A stretch of 64,000 bases of DNA from an uncultured Roseicyclus sp. (GCA_947494975.1 CANLXA010000001.1:868001-932000), one strand, 5' to 3'. Counted from the stretch's first letter, positions 1 through 10,399 are shown. A program made the numbers and translations. The notes: generated by a model not told the origin, from the sequence alone.

Positions 1-168
1 TTGCAGAGCCATCGCGGGGTCACGCCGTTCTCCTCCACGCCGCTCCGCCATGGACAAACCCTGCACTGACCATTTTTTTGCCCGATTTGAAGGGCATTCA
101 ATTTGGGACGGCTCGTCCCTGATGCCTCAATCTACCGAAACACGTACTTCATACTGGAGACTGTAATA

Positions 169-396
169 ATGACCAACATGATCAAAAACTTCGCATCCAA
201 CGAATCCGGCGCCGTGACGGTTGACTGGGTTGTTCTGACCGCCGCCCTCGTGGGTCTGGGCCTGGCCGTTATGGCTGTCGTGTCCGGCGGTGTGGAAGAC
301 CTCTCCGGCGAGATCCAGGCGTCGCTCGTCGCCGCCAACCCCGACGACAACCCGTTCGATGGCGACAACGTCGACCTGAACGACTCGATCGACTGA
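169..396 (+). CDS. Flp-type pilin-like small protein (tad locus)
   Basis: ATG at 169 inside ORF 103..396; short N-terminus then GAVTVDWVVLTAALVGLGLAVMAVVSGG hydrophobic helix; next to cpaB and the tad cluster. Confidence 0.75.
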   Translation: MTNMIKNFASNESGAVTVDWVVLTAALVGLGLAVMAVVSGGVEDLSGEIQASLVAANPDDNPFDGDNVDLNDSID

Positions 397-408
397 TCTT
401 TCCGGATC

Positions 409-471
409 GGGGCCCGGCAACGGGCCCCTCCGACCCGGCACAAGCGGCCGCTCCTCCCGGGGCGGCCGCTT
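409..471 (+). terminator. Two tandem hairpins downstream of the pilin gene
   Basis: GGGGCCCG-GCAA-CGGGCCCC (409-428) and AAGCGGCCGC-N10-GCGGCCGCTT (442-471); no long T tract. Confidence 0.6.
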
Positions 472-642
472 TCGTGTCGCCGCGTGCAGGATCATACTGC
501 CCCGACCAGACCGCCACCTGTCACCGACATACCTTTGCGCTACCATTTTTTCGCCCGAATTCGCAGGCACTAACACAAGGTGTAACTGGCTTCGGGGCCG
601 CAGCTACAGGCGCCCCAAGCGACAAAATTCGAGGTGGGTAAT

Positions 643-1467
643 ATGCGTATCGTATTCATTCTAGTTCTCGCGGTTGGCGTCGGCCTGGCAGGCTTTGCCG
701 TATCGATCGCCAAGGACCGCTTTGACCAATATCAATCCGCGCTTGCCGAGCAGCGCAATGCGATCATCCCGACGACGGATGTGGTCGTGGTCAACCGTCA
801 GGTCGCTTATGGCGAACGTCTGACGGAAGACGACGTACAGGTTGTGCGCTGGCCGGCCGATCACGTGCCGTTCGGGGCGTTCACATCGCTCGAAGAGCTC
901 TTTCCCGCTGATGCGGAAGAGCCGCGGACGGTTCTGCGCATCATGGAGCAAGATGAGCCCGTTCTTCTCGTCAAGGTGACCGCGCCCGGCGAAGATGCCG
1001 GTGTGGCCTCTCGTCTGGCTGAAGGCATGCGCGCCCTGGCCCTGCGGGTCGACGTGAACTCCGGCGTCTCGGGCTTTCTGCGCCCCGGCGACCGCGTCGA
1101 CGTCTACTGGACCGGCGCTGGCCGCCAGGACGGCAGCGTCACACGCCTGATCCGCGCCAATGTGCAGATCATCGCGATCGACCAGATCGCGGACGAGCAG
1201 CGCAACAGCCCGACAATCGCCAGGACAATCACCGTGACGGCGCGCCCCGAAGATGTGGCCGCGCTGACCCAGGCGCAATCCACCGGCTCGCTCACCCTCG
1301 CCCTTGTGGGTGTCGGCGACGCAACAGAAAGCGAGACGGTCGAAGTGTCCACCAGCGCGCTTCTGGGGGAGATCGAAGAGGTCGCCGTTGATGGCCCGCG
1401 GGTTTGCACGGTGCGCAACCGCCGCGGTGGGGACGTGATCATCACCCAGGTGCCTTGCCTCAACTAA
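643..1467 (+). CDS. cpaB: Flp pilus assembly protein CpaB (SAF/RcpC-like)
   Basis: ORF 634..1467; ATG at 643; N-terminal TM, VVVVNRQVAYGERLTEDDVQVVRWP SAF-like segment; position in tad locus. Confidence 0.85.
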   Translation: MRIVFILVLAVGVGLAGFAVSIAKDRFDQYQSALAEQRNAIIPTTDVVVVNRQVAYGERLTEDDVQVVRWPADHVPFGAFTSLEELFPADAEEPRTVLRIMEQDEPVLLVKVTAPGEDAGVASRLAEGMRALALRVDVNSGVSGFLRPGDRVDVYWTGAGRQDGSVTRLIRANVQIIAIDQIADEQRNSPTIARTITVTARPEDVAALTQAQSTGSLTLALVGVGDATESETVEVSTSALLGEIEEVAVDGPRVCTVRNRRGGDVIITQVPCLN

Positions 1468-1679
1468 TCCACAGAGTAATCCACAGTATTTTTGAACGCT
1501 CCGGCACGTCCGGGGCGTTCGTCGTTTGTGGATAAAAAATGCGATTGTGATGGATATGGCACATGAAGAACACCGCGCAACACGGTGATTCTTGCGTGAA
1601 AAAGGGAATTGGGTCATGTTGCGTGCAAGGGCGGCCATTCGGACAACGCCCAAACAGTGACATAGAGGCAGGTCACAAG

Positions 1680-3083
1680 ATGAGCATGACAGGACTATTG
1701 CGCGCATGCCTGCTCGGCTGCGCCGCCATTCTTTTCCAACCAACCGCCCCCGCGGGCGCACAGGCTTTACGTGTGGTGGAGGGCGAAAGCTCCGGCACCT
1801 TACGGGTGCCCATGAACCGCGCCGTGGTGGTCGAAAGCGAAATGCTGTTCGCCGAACTTTCGGTGGCCAACCCGATGATCGCGGATATCGCGACCCTCTC
1901 GGAACGCTCCATTTACGTTCTGGGCCGCGCGCCCGGGCGCACGACGATGACCCTTCTGGGCCCCGATGGCAGCCTGATCGCCAATGTGGAGATCCAGGTG
2001 GTTCCCGATGTCGCCGAATTGCGGGAGCGGTTACGTGAAATCCTTCCCGGTGAACCGGTCGAGGTGCGAACCGCCAATGCCGGCATCGTGCTATCCGGCA
2101 CCGTCGGCTCCAGCCAGGCGGTTGATCGCGCCATGGAACTTGCCGAACGCTATGCGCCCGGCGCCGTGTCGAACCTGATGATGGTTGGCGGGACGCAGCA
2201 GGTGATGCTGCAGGTCCGGTTTGCGGAAATGCAGCGCACGGTGCGCCAGGAATTGTCGTCCTCCCTCGGGATCGGATCGACCAGTGGCAATTTCGGCGCC
2301 AGCGCAGCTTCCGGCAACGTAAACGGAACAACCATTTTCGGAGCAGGTGTCGACGTTCCCGGTGGTCTGGAAGGTCGCAATGGCGGACTTGGTGTCAGCT
2401 TCTCGGCCGGTGGCCTGCAGCTGTCTATCCTTCTGGAAGCGCTTGAAAGCAACGGAATGGTCCGTACCCTGGCTGAACCGAACCTGACGGCCCTGAGCGG
2501 CCAGACGGCAGATTTCCTGGCCGGTGGCGAATTCCCGATCCCCACGCAGGCAGAGGGCGGCGGCACGACGATCGAGTTCAAGCCCTTCGGTGTGCAGCTC
2601 TCTTTCACGCCAACAGTGGTTGATCACGATATCATCAACCTGGCGCTGAATGCAGAGATCTCGTCCATTGGCGAGATCATCGCCGCAACCGGCGCGCCTG
2701 CGGTCAACACCCGCTCGGCCTCCACCACGGTGGAAATGCGCGATGGCGACAGCTTCGCAATCGCAGGCCTGTTGCAAGATGATTTCCGCGACTCCGTATC
2801 GGAAGTTCCCTGGCTCGGCGATCTGCCGATTCTGGGCGCCCTTTTCCGATCGGCCTCCTATCAGCGGTCGCAATCGGAACTGGTGATCATCGTGACGGCC
2901 CATCTGGTCAGCCCGGTGCGCGGTGAGGCTTTGTCGCTTCCCACTGATCGGATCCGTATCCCCACCGAGCAAGAGCTGTTTTTCATGGGGGAGGTCACCG
3001 GCCGTGCCCCGGTTCAGGGAACTGCTGCGGGTGAAGTTGCCCAGCAGGATTTCTCGGGCTCCTACGGCTACGTCCTGGATTGA
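1680..3083 (+). CDS. cpaC: Tad/type II-IV secretion secretin (CpaC/RcpA)
   Basis: ORF 1563..3083, ATG at 1680 with signal peptide; secretin-type C-terminus (LAEPNLTALSGQTADFLAGGEFPIP). Confidence 0.9.
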   Translation: MSMTGLLRACLLGCAAILFQPTAPAGAQALRVVEGESSGTLRVPMNRAVVVESEMLFAELSVANPMIADIATLSERSIYVLGRAPGRTTMTLLGPDGSLIANVEIQVVPDVAELRERLREILPGEPVEVRTANAGIVLSGTVGSSQAVDRAMELAERYAPGAVSNLMMVGGTQQVMLQVRFAEMQRTVRQELSSSLGIGSTSGNFGASAASGNVNGTTIFGAGVDVPGGLEGRNGGLGVSFSAGGLQLSILLEALESNGMVRTLAEPNLTALSGQTADFLAGGEFPIPTQAEGGGTTIEFKPFGVQLSFTPTVVDHDIINLALNAEISSIGEIIAATGAPAVNTRSASTTVEMRDGDSFAIAGLLQDDFRDSVSEVPWLGDLPILGALFRSASYQRSQSELVIIVTAHLVSPVRGEALSLPTDRIRIPTEQELFFMGEVTGRAPVQGTAAGEVAQQDFSGSYGYVLD

Positions 3084-3091
3084 AGGAGCAC

Positions 3092-3742
3092 ATGAAGATG
3101 TCCCACAAACTCCCCTCCCGGCGCGCAGCCCTTGCGATGATGGGCTCCACGTTCGCCTTGAGTGCCTGTCAGGCGTTCAACGTCGAAACCGGTCGCCCAC
3201 TGGGCGCCCATCTCGACGCAGAAGGCAATTTCGGTGAGCCGACGCGCAACAATATCGGCGTCCATAACGGCGATATCCAATGGGCCGCGATCCTGGGCCA
3301 GCGGTTCGCGGAAACCGTGCCGACCACGATCAACTTCGCGTTCAACTCGGCAGAGCTGGATGCGCAGGCCCGTTCGATCCTGAACCAGCAAGCGCAATTC
3401 ATCCGCCACTTCCCCGAAGTGCGCTTCTCGGTTTACGGCCATACCGATGCGGTGGGCAGCAGCGCCTATAACCAACGCCTCGGGCGGCGCCGGGCCCGGG
3501 CGGCGGTGAACTACCTTGTCAGCCAGGGAATCAGCCGCCACCGTCTGGCCGCGCTGGTCTCGTTTGGCGAAACCCAACCGCTGGTGATGACCCAGGAGAT
3601 GGAACGCCGCAATCGCCGCACCGTCACCGAAGTAAGTGGATTTGTATCTAACAATCCGCTGGTTCTCGATGGGCGCTACGCCGAGATCATCTATCGGACC
3701 TACCGGAGCGGCAGTGTCAGCGGTGGGGGCGGCGAAAGCTAA
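3092..3742 (+). CDS. OmpA-family lipoprotein in the CpaD/RcpB position
   Basis: Lipobox-like ALSAC; OmpA C-terminal motif (VYGHTDAVGSSAYNQRLGRRRARAAVNYL). Confidence 0.8.
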   Translation: MKMSHKLPSRRAALAMMGSTFALSACQAFNVETGRPLGAHLDAEGNFGEPTRNNIGVHNGDIQWAAILGQRFAETVPTTINFAFNSAELDAQARSILNQQAQFIRHFPEVRFSVYGHTDAVGSSAYNQRLGRRRARAAVNYLVSQGISRHRLAALVSFGETQPLVMTQEMERRNRRTVTEVSGFVSNNPLVLDGRYAEIIYRTYRSGSVSGGGGES

Positions 3743-3765
3743 CCCAACGCCCTATAAAACAACAA

Positions 3766-3803
3766 CAAAAACCGCGCCCGGCTCCGTCTGGCGCGGTTTT
3801 TTT
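3766..3803 (+). terminator. Rho-independent terminator
   Basis: AACCGCGCC-loop-GGCGCGGTT followed by a T run. Confidence 0.85.
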
Positions 3804-4040
3804 ATCGGCTGCATTTTGGCGACAAAGCCCCCCATAGCCCGCGAATTGTAAACGTAATCCCTTTTTTGTGTCCCATTCTCGCCTCTTTTTCCCGGCACGT
3901 TCATCTTCGGGAAGGACCGATATGGGATGAACCCCTGTCGGAACCTTTAGGTCCACGGACGGCCTGGTCGAGCAACCACAGACCGCCTTGGATTTTTGAC
4001 ACGATGACCCGGTGAATCCGGGCAGATTGGGATTTGAGGA

Positions 4041-5300
4041 ATGAGTAGCGGACTGGCACTGCGATCTGAACCGGCACCCATTGTGGCGTGCACGGTATCA
4101 AGCAACGTTCACAACTTCGGCCTGTTGATCGAAGATATGGAAGCCGAACTGGGTGAAGCTTGGGGCGACCTGGGATTTGAGGAAGCCCGTGATTTCATGG
4201 GCGCCCTGGAACCGGGGGGTCTGGATTTTGTCGCACTGGCTGTGCGCGAAGAGGACGAGGCCGACCTTGGCCGCGTGGGGGAGGTGATCAACGCCGCCCG
4301 CGCGAAGAACATCAAGGTCATCTTGATCCCTGAAAACCTTTCAACGGCGGGCCTGCGCGAGCTTCTGCGGCTTGGCGCCGAGGATTTCGTCCCCTACCCC
4401 CTCGCCGATGGTGCGCTCCGCGATGCCATTGAAAAGGTGCGGAAGGAAGCGCAGGAGCCCGCTGCTGACGCGGCTGCAAAAACCGGTGACAGCGCTGTCG
4501 TTACGGGTCAGCGCCTGGGCGGCAAGGCGGCCGTTTTCGCCACCCAGAACCTTGCGGGCGGCACCGGGGCGACAACGCTCGCGGTCAACATGGCCTGGGA
4601 ACTGGCCACCATCGACAAGAAAAATCCGCCCTCTGTCTGCCTGATCGATCTCGATCTGCAACATGGCTCGATCGCGACGTATCTCGATCTGCCCCGGCGC
4701 GAGATCATGCTTGAGATGCTGCAAGATGCGCCGAACATGGACACCGAAGGCTTCAAGCAGGCCCTGACCGGATATGAAGACAAGCTGTCGGTGTTCACCA
4801 CCCCGGCCGAGATCGTCCCGCTGGATATCATCGGCCCCGACGAGGTGACCGCGCTGATCAATCTGGCGTCGGAATGCTTCGATATCGTGATCGTCGATAT
4901 GCCGCGTACGGTTGTGATGTGGACCGAAACGGTCCTGAACCGCGCCGACATGTATTTCGCCACGCTGGAGATCGATCTCCGCTCGGCCCAGAACGCGATG
5001 CGCTTCATCAAGGCCTGCAGATCCGAGGAACTGCCCCTCGAAAAGGTGCAATACGTCCTGAACCGCGCGCCGGGCATGACCGATCTGAACGGCAAGAACC
5101 GGATGAAGAAGATGGCCGAAAGCCTTGGTGTCAAATTCGGCACGCTGCTGCCCGATGGCGGCAAGGTGGTGATGCAATCGGGCGATAACGGGGAACCCCT
5201 GGCCGAAAGCGCCAAGAAAAACCCGCTTCGCAAGGAAATCGTGAAATTGGCCGATGGCCTCTACAAGGCCATGCTGTCCGACGCAGCGGCCAAGGGTTGA
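4041..5300 (+). CDS. cpaE: CpaE/TadZ-like pilus assembly ATPase
   Basis: Receiver-like N-terminus, ParA/MinD-like domain (NLAGGTGATTLAVNMAWELA, CLIDLDLQHGS). Confidence 0.85.
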   Translation: MSSGLALRSEPAPIVACTVSSNVHNFGLLIEDMEAELGEAWGDLGFEEARDFMGALEPGGLDFVALAVREEDEADLGRVGEVINAARAKNIKVILIPENLSTAGLRELLRLGAEDFVPYPLADGALRDAIEKVRKEAQEPAADAAAKTGDSAVVTGQRLGGKAAVFATQNLAGGTGATTLAVNMAWELATIDKKNPPSVCLIDLDLQHGSIATYLDLPRREIMLEMLQDAPNMDTEGFKQALTGYEDKLSVFTTPAEIVPLDIIGPDEVTALINLASECFDIVIVDMPRTVVMWTETVLNRADMYFATLEIDLRSAQNAMRFIKACRSEELPLEKVQYVLNRAPGMTDLNGKNRMKKMAESLGVKFGTLLPDGGKVVMQSGDNGEPLAESAKKNPLRKEIVKLADGLYKAMLSDAAAKG

Positions 5301-5312
5301 GGGTACAAGTAG

Positions 5313-6791
5313 ATGTTTTCCAAATATAAAAAGCCTGGCGGCAACGGCGTGGCCCCTCTGGCCGAGGTCGCCGCATCGCCAAAAGTCGCCGACAAGGCCG
5401 ATGTCGCCGCCAAATCCGGCGACCTAGCGCCCGAACCGAAAGTGGCGCGCAAGCCCGGCAAGGTGGTAGAGGCCGTATCGGCCGAAGCCGCGGGGAACAT
5501 CGACAAGGATCGCAAGCGGCGCATGCGTCTTGACGAGATCAAGACCGAGATGCACCACCGTCTGCTCGACAACCTGAACCTGTCAGCACTGGAAAGTGCC
5601 AAGGAAAACGACCTCCGCTCGGAAATCACCTCCATCACCAGCGAACAGCTGGGTGAAATGGGCCTGGTTCTGAATCGCGAAGATCGCCAGACCCTGAATA
5701 CCGAGCTGTTTGACGAGGTCACGGGCCTTGGCCCGCTGGAGCCACTGCTTCAGGACGATACGGTGAACGATATTCTCGTCAACGGCCCCAAGCGCGTCTT
5801 CGTGGAACGCGCCGGTAAGTTGGAACTCAGCGACGTGCGCTTCAAGGACGAGCGTCACCTCTTGCGGATCATCGACAAGATCGTGTCGGCCGTGGGCCGC
5901 CGTGTCGACGAATCCAACCCCTACGTGGACGCCCGCCTGAAAGACGGCTCGCGTTTCAACGCGATGGTGCCGCCCGTGGCGGTCGACGGCTCGCTCGTCT
6001 CCATTCGTAAATTTAAGAAAGAAAAACTGGGCATTGATGACCTGGTCAGGTTCGGCGCGTTTTCCGAGGAAATGGCCGCCTATATCCAGGCTGCGGTGGC
6101 CTGTCGCCTGAACGTGATCGTCTCCGGCGGTACGGGTTCGGGTAAAACAACCACCCTCAACGCGCTCAGCTCGTTCATCGACAATTCCGAACGCATCCTG
6201 ACGATCGAGGATACGGCGGAACTTCAACTCCAGCAGGTCCATGTGGGTCGGATGGAAAGCCGCCCGCCCAATGTGGAAGGCAAAGGCGCCGTGACCCAGC
6301 GCGACTGTCTCAGGAACGCGCTTCGTATGCGTCCCGACCGCATCATCGTGGGCGAGACGCGTGGCGAGGAAGTGATCGACATGTTGCAGGCCATGAACAC
6401 CGGCCACGACGGATCGATGACCACGATCCACGCCAACAACGCGCGCGACGCCTGTTCGCGCCTTGAAAACATGGTTGCCATGGCCGGCATCGAGATGCCG
6501 CTCAAGGCTGTCCGCGCGCAGATCTCAAGTGCTGTACACCTGATCGTGCAGGCCTCGCGCCTGCAGGATGGCTCGCGCCGCATGGTGTCGATCACCGAGG
6601 TGACGGGTATGGAGGGCGAAGTGATCTCGATGCAGGAAGTGTTCCGCTATCAGCGCACCGGCCTGCAGCCCGATGGCAAGATCCTCGGCCACTTCACCGC
6701 GTGCGGTGTGCGCTCTCACTATTCCGAACGGTTCCGTCAGTGGGGCTACGACTTGCCCAACGCGATCTACGAACCGATGGCAGCTCAGTAA
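5313..6791 (+). CDS. cpaF: CpaF/TadA secretion ATPase
   Basis: Walker [25 protein letters not shown]-type Asp/His boxes ([29 protein letters not shown]). Confidence 0.95.
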   Translation: MFSKYKKPGGNGVAPLAEVAASPKVADKADVAAKSGDLAPEPKVARKPGKVVEAVSAEAAGNIDKDRKRRMRLDEIKTEMHHRLLDNLNLSALESAKENDLRSEITSITSEQLGEMGLVLNREDRQTLNTELFDEVTGLGPLEPLLQDDTVNDILVNGPKRVFVERAGKLELSDVRFKDERHLLRIIDKIVSAVGRRVDESNPYVDARLKDGSRFNAMVPPVAVDGSLVSIRKFKKEKLGIDDLVRFGAFSEEMAAYIQAAVACRLNVIVSGGTGSGKTTTLNALSSFIDNSERILTIEDTAELQLQQVHVGRMESRPPNVEGKGAVTQRDCLRNALRMRPDRIIVGETRGEEVIDMLQAMNTGHDGSMTTIHANNARDACSRLENMVAMAGIEMPLKAVRAQISSAVHLIVQASRLQDGSRRMVSITEVTGMEGEVISMQEVFRYQRTGLQPDGKILGHFTACGVRSHYSERFRQWGYDLPNAIYEPMAAQ

Positions 6792-6803
6792 GGACTTTAC
6801 CCG

Positions 6804-7772
6804 ATGCAACTGTCTATCGAACCGCTCATCTATATCGGCATCTTCGTCGGTGTCATCATGCTCGTCGAAGGCGTCTATCTTGCGATCTTCGGCAAATCCA
6901 TCAGCTTGAACGCACGGGTCAACCGGCGTTTGAACATGCTGGAAAAGGGGTCAACGCGCGAAGATGTTCTGGCCAAGCTCCGCAAGGAAATGGACCAGCA
7001 CAAGGGCTCGATCTCGCTGCCCTTCTACACGCTGTTTGCCGATAAGGCGCAAAAGGCCAATATCGCATTCACCCCGCAGCAGCTTTTCCTGGTGATGATC
7101 GGGCTGGGGATCGTGTCGTTCTTCATGCTGACGCTTCTGACGACCGCCGCGTTGCCGCTTCGTGCGCTGATCTCGGTCGTGTTCGGGGTGGGTGGTGTCT
7201 ACTACTGGGTCCACTCCAAAGCCAAGAAACGCATCGGCCTGATCGAAGAACAATTGCCCGATGCGGTGGAATTGATGGTGCGCAGCTTGCGCGTCGGCCA
7301 TCCCTTCGTGTCCGCGATCAACACCGTCAGCCGTGAAATGTCCGACCCGCTGGCCTCCGAGCTTGGGATCATCTCCGACGAGGCCGCCTATGGCCGCGAC
7401 GTCTCGGAATCGATCCGGGCCATGGCAGACCGCCTCGGTGTCCAGGATTTGCGCTTTCTTGCGGTGGCCGTCGGCATTCAGCAGACGTCCGGCGGTAACC
7501 TGGCCGAGATCCTTCAGGGTCTCGCCAACGTGATCCGCGCCCGCTTCAAGCTGTTTCGCAAGGTCAAGGCCATTACGGCCGAGGCGAAATGGTCCGGCAA
7601 CTTCCTGTCGATCTTCCCGCTTCTGGCATTGGTGGGCATCAACGTGATGCAACCCGATTACTACGCGGAGGTCATCGACACGCCCGCCTTCATCCCCGCC
7701 TGTGCTGTGGTGGCCGTGATGCTGGCATTGAACATGATCATCATGCGGATGCTGGTGAATATCAAAGTGTAA
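6804..7772 (+). CDS. tadB: Type II secretion F family protein TadB
   Basis: T2SSF-like domain, multiple TM; order after cpaF. Confidence 0.9.
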   Translation: MQLSIEPLIYIGIFVGVIMLVEGVYLAIFGKSISLNARVNRRLNMLEKGSTREDVLAKLRKEMDQHKGSISLPFYTLFADKAQKANIAFTPQQLFLVMIGLGIVSFFMLTLLTTAALPLRALISVVFGVGGVYYWVHSKAKKRIGLIEEQLPDAVELMVRSLRVGHPFVSAINTVSREMSDPLASELGIISDEAAYGRDVSESIRAMADRLGVQDLRFLAVAVGIQQTSGGNLAEILQGLANVIRARFKLFRKVKAITAEAKWSGNFLSIFPLLALVGINVMQPDYYAEVIDTPAFIPACAVVAVMLALNMIIMRMLVNIKV

Positions 7773-7837
7773 CGGGGCGCTTGCAGGCTCCACAGGCAAC
7801 GCCGTAACGCGACGCCGATTGAGGAAAGAACGGTCAA

Positions 7838-8815
7838 ATGGACTTCATCTCAGGTCTCATCAACAAGGTGAATGGCTGGCTGGTTGATCAGCTGGGCGAG
7901 CTTGGGCCGCTGATCGCGGTGGGCGGGCTTGGCGTCTTGCTGGTTCTGGTGACGCTGCCGACGCTTCTCAAGAAGCGCAGGGATCCCTACGAGAAGCTTC
8001 GCGGCAGCGGTGCCAATGACGGCGGCGAAAAGGGCGGCGCGCTGCGCCAGGGGCGCAAGAACGAGAAGCTCGATCGCTTCGCCCAGTATCTTGAACCGCA
8101 GACCGAAGAAGAACTGTCGGCGACCCAACTGCAGATGATCCGCGCGGGCTATCGCTCGAAATCCGCGATCCAGATGTTCAACTTCGCCAAACTGGCGCTC
8201 GGCGTCGGTGGCTTGATCCTCGGCACCCTTTACGTGCTGATCTCCGGGGGTGGCGGCTCGGCCCAGAACTCCATCCTGATGGTCATCATCCCGGGATGTG
8301 TCGGCTATTACGCCCCGAAATACTGGGTCACCAAGCGGATGCAGCAGCGCGAAGAGCAGATCAACGCAGGCTTTCCCGACGCGCTCGACCTGATGTTGGT
8401 TTGCGTGGAGGCGGGTCAATCACTCGATCAGGCCATTATCAAGGTGGCCCGCGAAATCAAGACCTCCTATACCGCGCTGGCCGAAGAGTTCGAGATCGTC
8501 AGCTACGAGATGAAAGCCGGCAAGGACAAGACCAAGGTTCTGCGCGACATGGGCGAACGGGTCGGCATCCAGGACGTGAATTCTTTCATCACCACGCTGA
8601 TCCAATCCTCCACATTCGGTACGTCGATCGCCGAGGCGCTGCGCGTCTATGCCGACGAAATGCGCGACAAGCGTGTGCTGCGCGCCGAGGAAAAGGCCAA
8701 CAAGCTGCCCACCAAGCTGACCTTGTTCACCATGATGTTCTGTGTGCCGCCGCTTCTGATCATCCTGATCGGACCCTCGGTCTACGGCATCGCCACCGAC
8801 CTTGGCGGCGGCTGA
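7838..8815 (+). CDS. tadC: Type II secretion F family protein TadC
   Basis: T2SSF-like domain (FPDALDLMLVCVEAGQSLDQAI); order after tadB. Confidence 0.9.
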   Translation: MDFISGLINKVNGWLVDQLGELGPLIAVGGLGVLLVLVTLPTLLKKRRDPYEKLRGSGANDGGEKGGALRQGRKNEKLDRFAQYLEPQTEEELSATQLQMIRAGYRSKSAIQMFNFAKLALGVGGLILGTLYVLISGGGGSAQNSILMVIIPGCVGYYAPKYWVTKRMQQREEQINAGFPDALDLMLVCVEAGQSLDQAIIKVAREIKTSYTALAEEFEIVSYEMKAGKDKTKVLRDMGERVGIQDVNSFITTLIQSSTFGTSIAEALRVYADEMRDKRVLRAEEKANKLPTKLTLFTMMFCVPPLLIILIGPSVYGIATDLGGG

Positions 8816-8852
8816 TCTGCGGGGCGCTACAGCCAAACTTTGCTAACGACAT

Positions 8853-8883
8853 CGGGCGCCAGCATCGCATATGCTGGTGCCCG
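8853..8883 (+). other. Strong hairpin in the tadC-TPR gene gap
   Basis: CGGGCGCCAGCAT-CGCAT-ATGCTGGTGCCCG, 13-bp stem with one G.U; no T tract. Confidence 0.65.
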
Positions 8884-8910
8884 AGCAGTTTCGGTACATG
8901 AGGTCACCAA

Positions 8911-9486
8911 ATGAGCGTGGTGGTGCGCCCGCACGTCCTTCTTCCCTTTCTGGCATGTCTTGCCGCCTGCAATACAACCCCGCGTCTCGATACGGGCTTC
9001 GAAGGGTTGGAGGCACCCGACGGCATTGGCGAGCTGGACGAAAGCATCGATGGCCTCATCGTGGGCGACCGCCTGATGGAGGCCCGCGAATACGAATTGG
9101 CGCTTCGCGCGTATTATCGCGCGGGCGCGGAAGACGGCGTCACGGTCGATCTTTTGACCGCAATTGGCGCCGCCAACCTCGCTTTGGGGCGATTTGGCCA
9201 GGCAGAAGACCAGTTTCGCGGCGCTTTGGACCTGGAACCAGATTTTGTGCCCGCCCTCAACAACTTGGGGGCGGTGTTGATCGAACAGGCAGAATATGGG
9301 GAGGCGCGCCGCATTCTCGAACAGGCCTTCGCCCTGGATAGTGGCGGATCGGAAACAATCCGCGACAACCTGCGCCTCGCAATCGCGCGAATGGAAAATC
9401 AGGTGTATACAGAAGAGGATAGGCAAAGTCGGCCTGGGCTGATCCGCCGTGGCGGGGGGCGCTACACGCTCCAATCCACACTCTAG
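8911..9486 (+). CDS. Tetratricopeptide repeat lipoprotein, TadD-like
   Basis: Signal/lipobox (LACLAACNT) and TPR motifs (ALNNLGAVLIEQAEYGEARRILEQA). Confidence 0.75.
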   Translation: MSVVVRPHVLLPFLACLAACNTTPRLDTGFEGLEAPDGIGELDESIDGLIVGDRLMEAREYELALRAYYRAGAEDGVTVDLLTAIGAANLALGRFGQAEDQFRGALDLEPDFVPALNNLGAVLIEQAEYGEARRILEQAFALDSGGSETIRDNLRLAIARMENQVYTEEDRQSRPGLIRRGGGRYTLQSTL

Positions 9487-9538
9487 GGCGGCCCGGACCA
9501 AACCAACGAAGGCGCGGCAACAAGATCGCGTCCATTGA

Positions 9539-10399
9539 ATGAGGCAGAGCATGATCCGTACCCTCCGGTTTACCCCGGCGGCATTCGCCGTCCTTGCGCT
9601 TGCGGCGTGTCAATCCACGACCGAAGCAGATGTCGAACGGGCGCTTGATCCGCTCAACGTCATCGACGAATCCAACCTGTCTGAGATTATGCTCAGCGCC
9701 GCCGCCCCCGACGAGGCGGTGGATTACTTCCGCCGCGCCGTCCAGGAGGACCCGACCCGGGTCGATCTGCTGCGCGGATTGGCCAGCAGCCTGGTGCGCG
9801 CGGGCCGTGCCACGGAGTCGTTGACGGTTTGGCAACAGGTTGTGGCCCATGATGGCGCCATGGAACAGGACCAGGTCGATTATGCCGATGCGCTTATCCG
9901 CAACGGCGATTGGGACGAAGCACAAGCGCAGCTTGATGCGATCCCGCCGACCTTCGAAACCTACGAACGCTATCGTCTCGAGGCGATGATCGCCGACAGT
10001 GAAGAGGATTGGAGCCGCGCCGACAGTTTCTATGAAACGGCCGCCGGTCTCACCACGCGGCCTGCGAATGTCTACAACAACTGGGGCTATTCGCACCTGA
10101 CCCGGGGCGATTATTCCGGGGCCGAGGATCTGTTCATACGGGCGATCTCCTATGATCCCGAGCTCTTTACGGCCAAGAACAACCTCGTTCTCGCCCGTGC
10201 GGCCCAGGGCAACTACGCGCTGCCGCTCATCAACATGACCCAGATCGAACGCGCCCAGTTGCTGCATACCGCCGCCCTGGCCGCCATCCGACAGGGGGAG
10301 GTTGATACCGGCCGCGGTCTTCTCAACGAGGCGATCGATACCCATCCGCAGCATTTTGAAGCGGCCGTCACCGCGCTCCGCGCGCTCGAAGCCGCCTGA
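9539..10399 (+). CDS. Tetratricopeptide repeat lipoprotein, TadD-like
   Basis: Lipobox (VLALAAC) and TPRs; alternative ATG at 9551. Confidence 0.8.
   Translation: MRQSMIRTLRFTPAAFAVLALAACQSTTEADVERALDPLNVIDESNLSEIMLSAAAPDEAVDYFRRAVQEDPTRVDLLRGLASSLVRAGRATESLTVWQQVVAHDGAMEQDQVDYADALIRNGDWDEAQAQLDAIPPTFETYERYRLEAMIADSEEDWSRADSFYETAAGLTTRPANVYNNWGYSHLTRGDYSGAEDLFIRAISYDPELFTAKNNLVLARAAQGNYALPLINMTQIERAQLLHTAALAAIRQGEVDTGRGLLNEAIDTHPQHFEAAVTALRALEAA

Noticed and set aside
661-2331. 556-aa minus-strand ORF
   Set aside because: Antisense to cpaB and the secretin gene.
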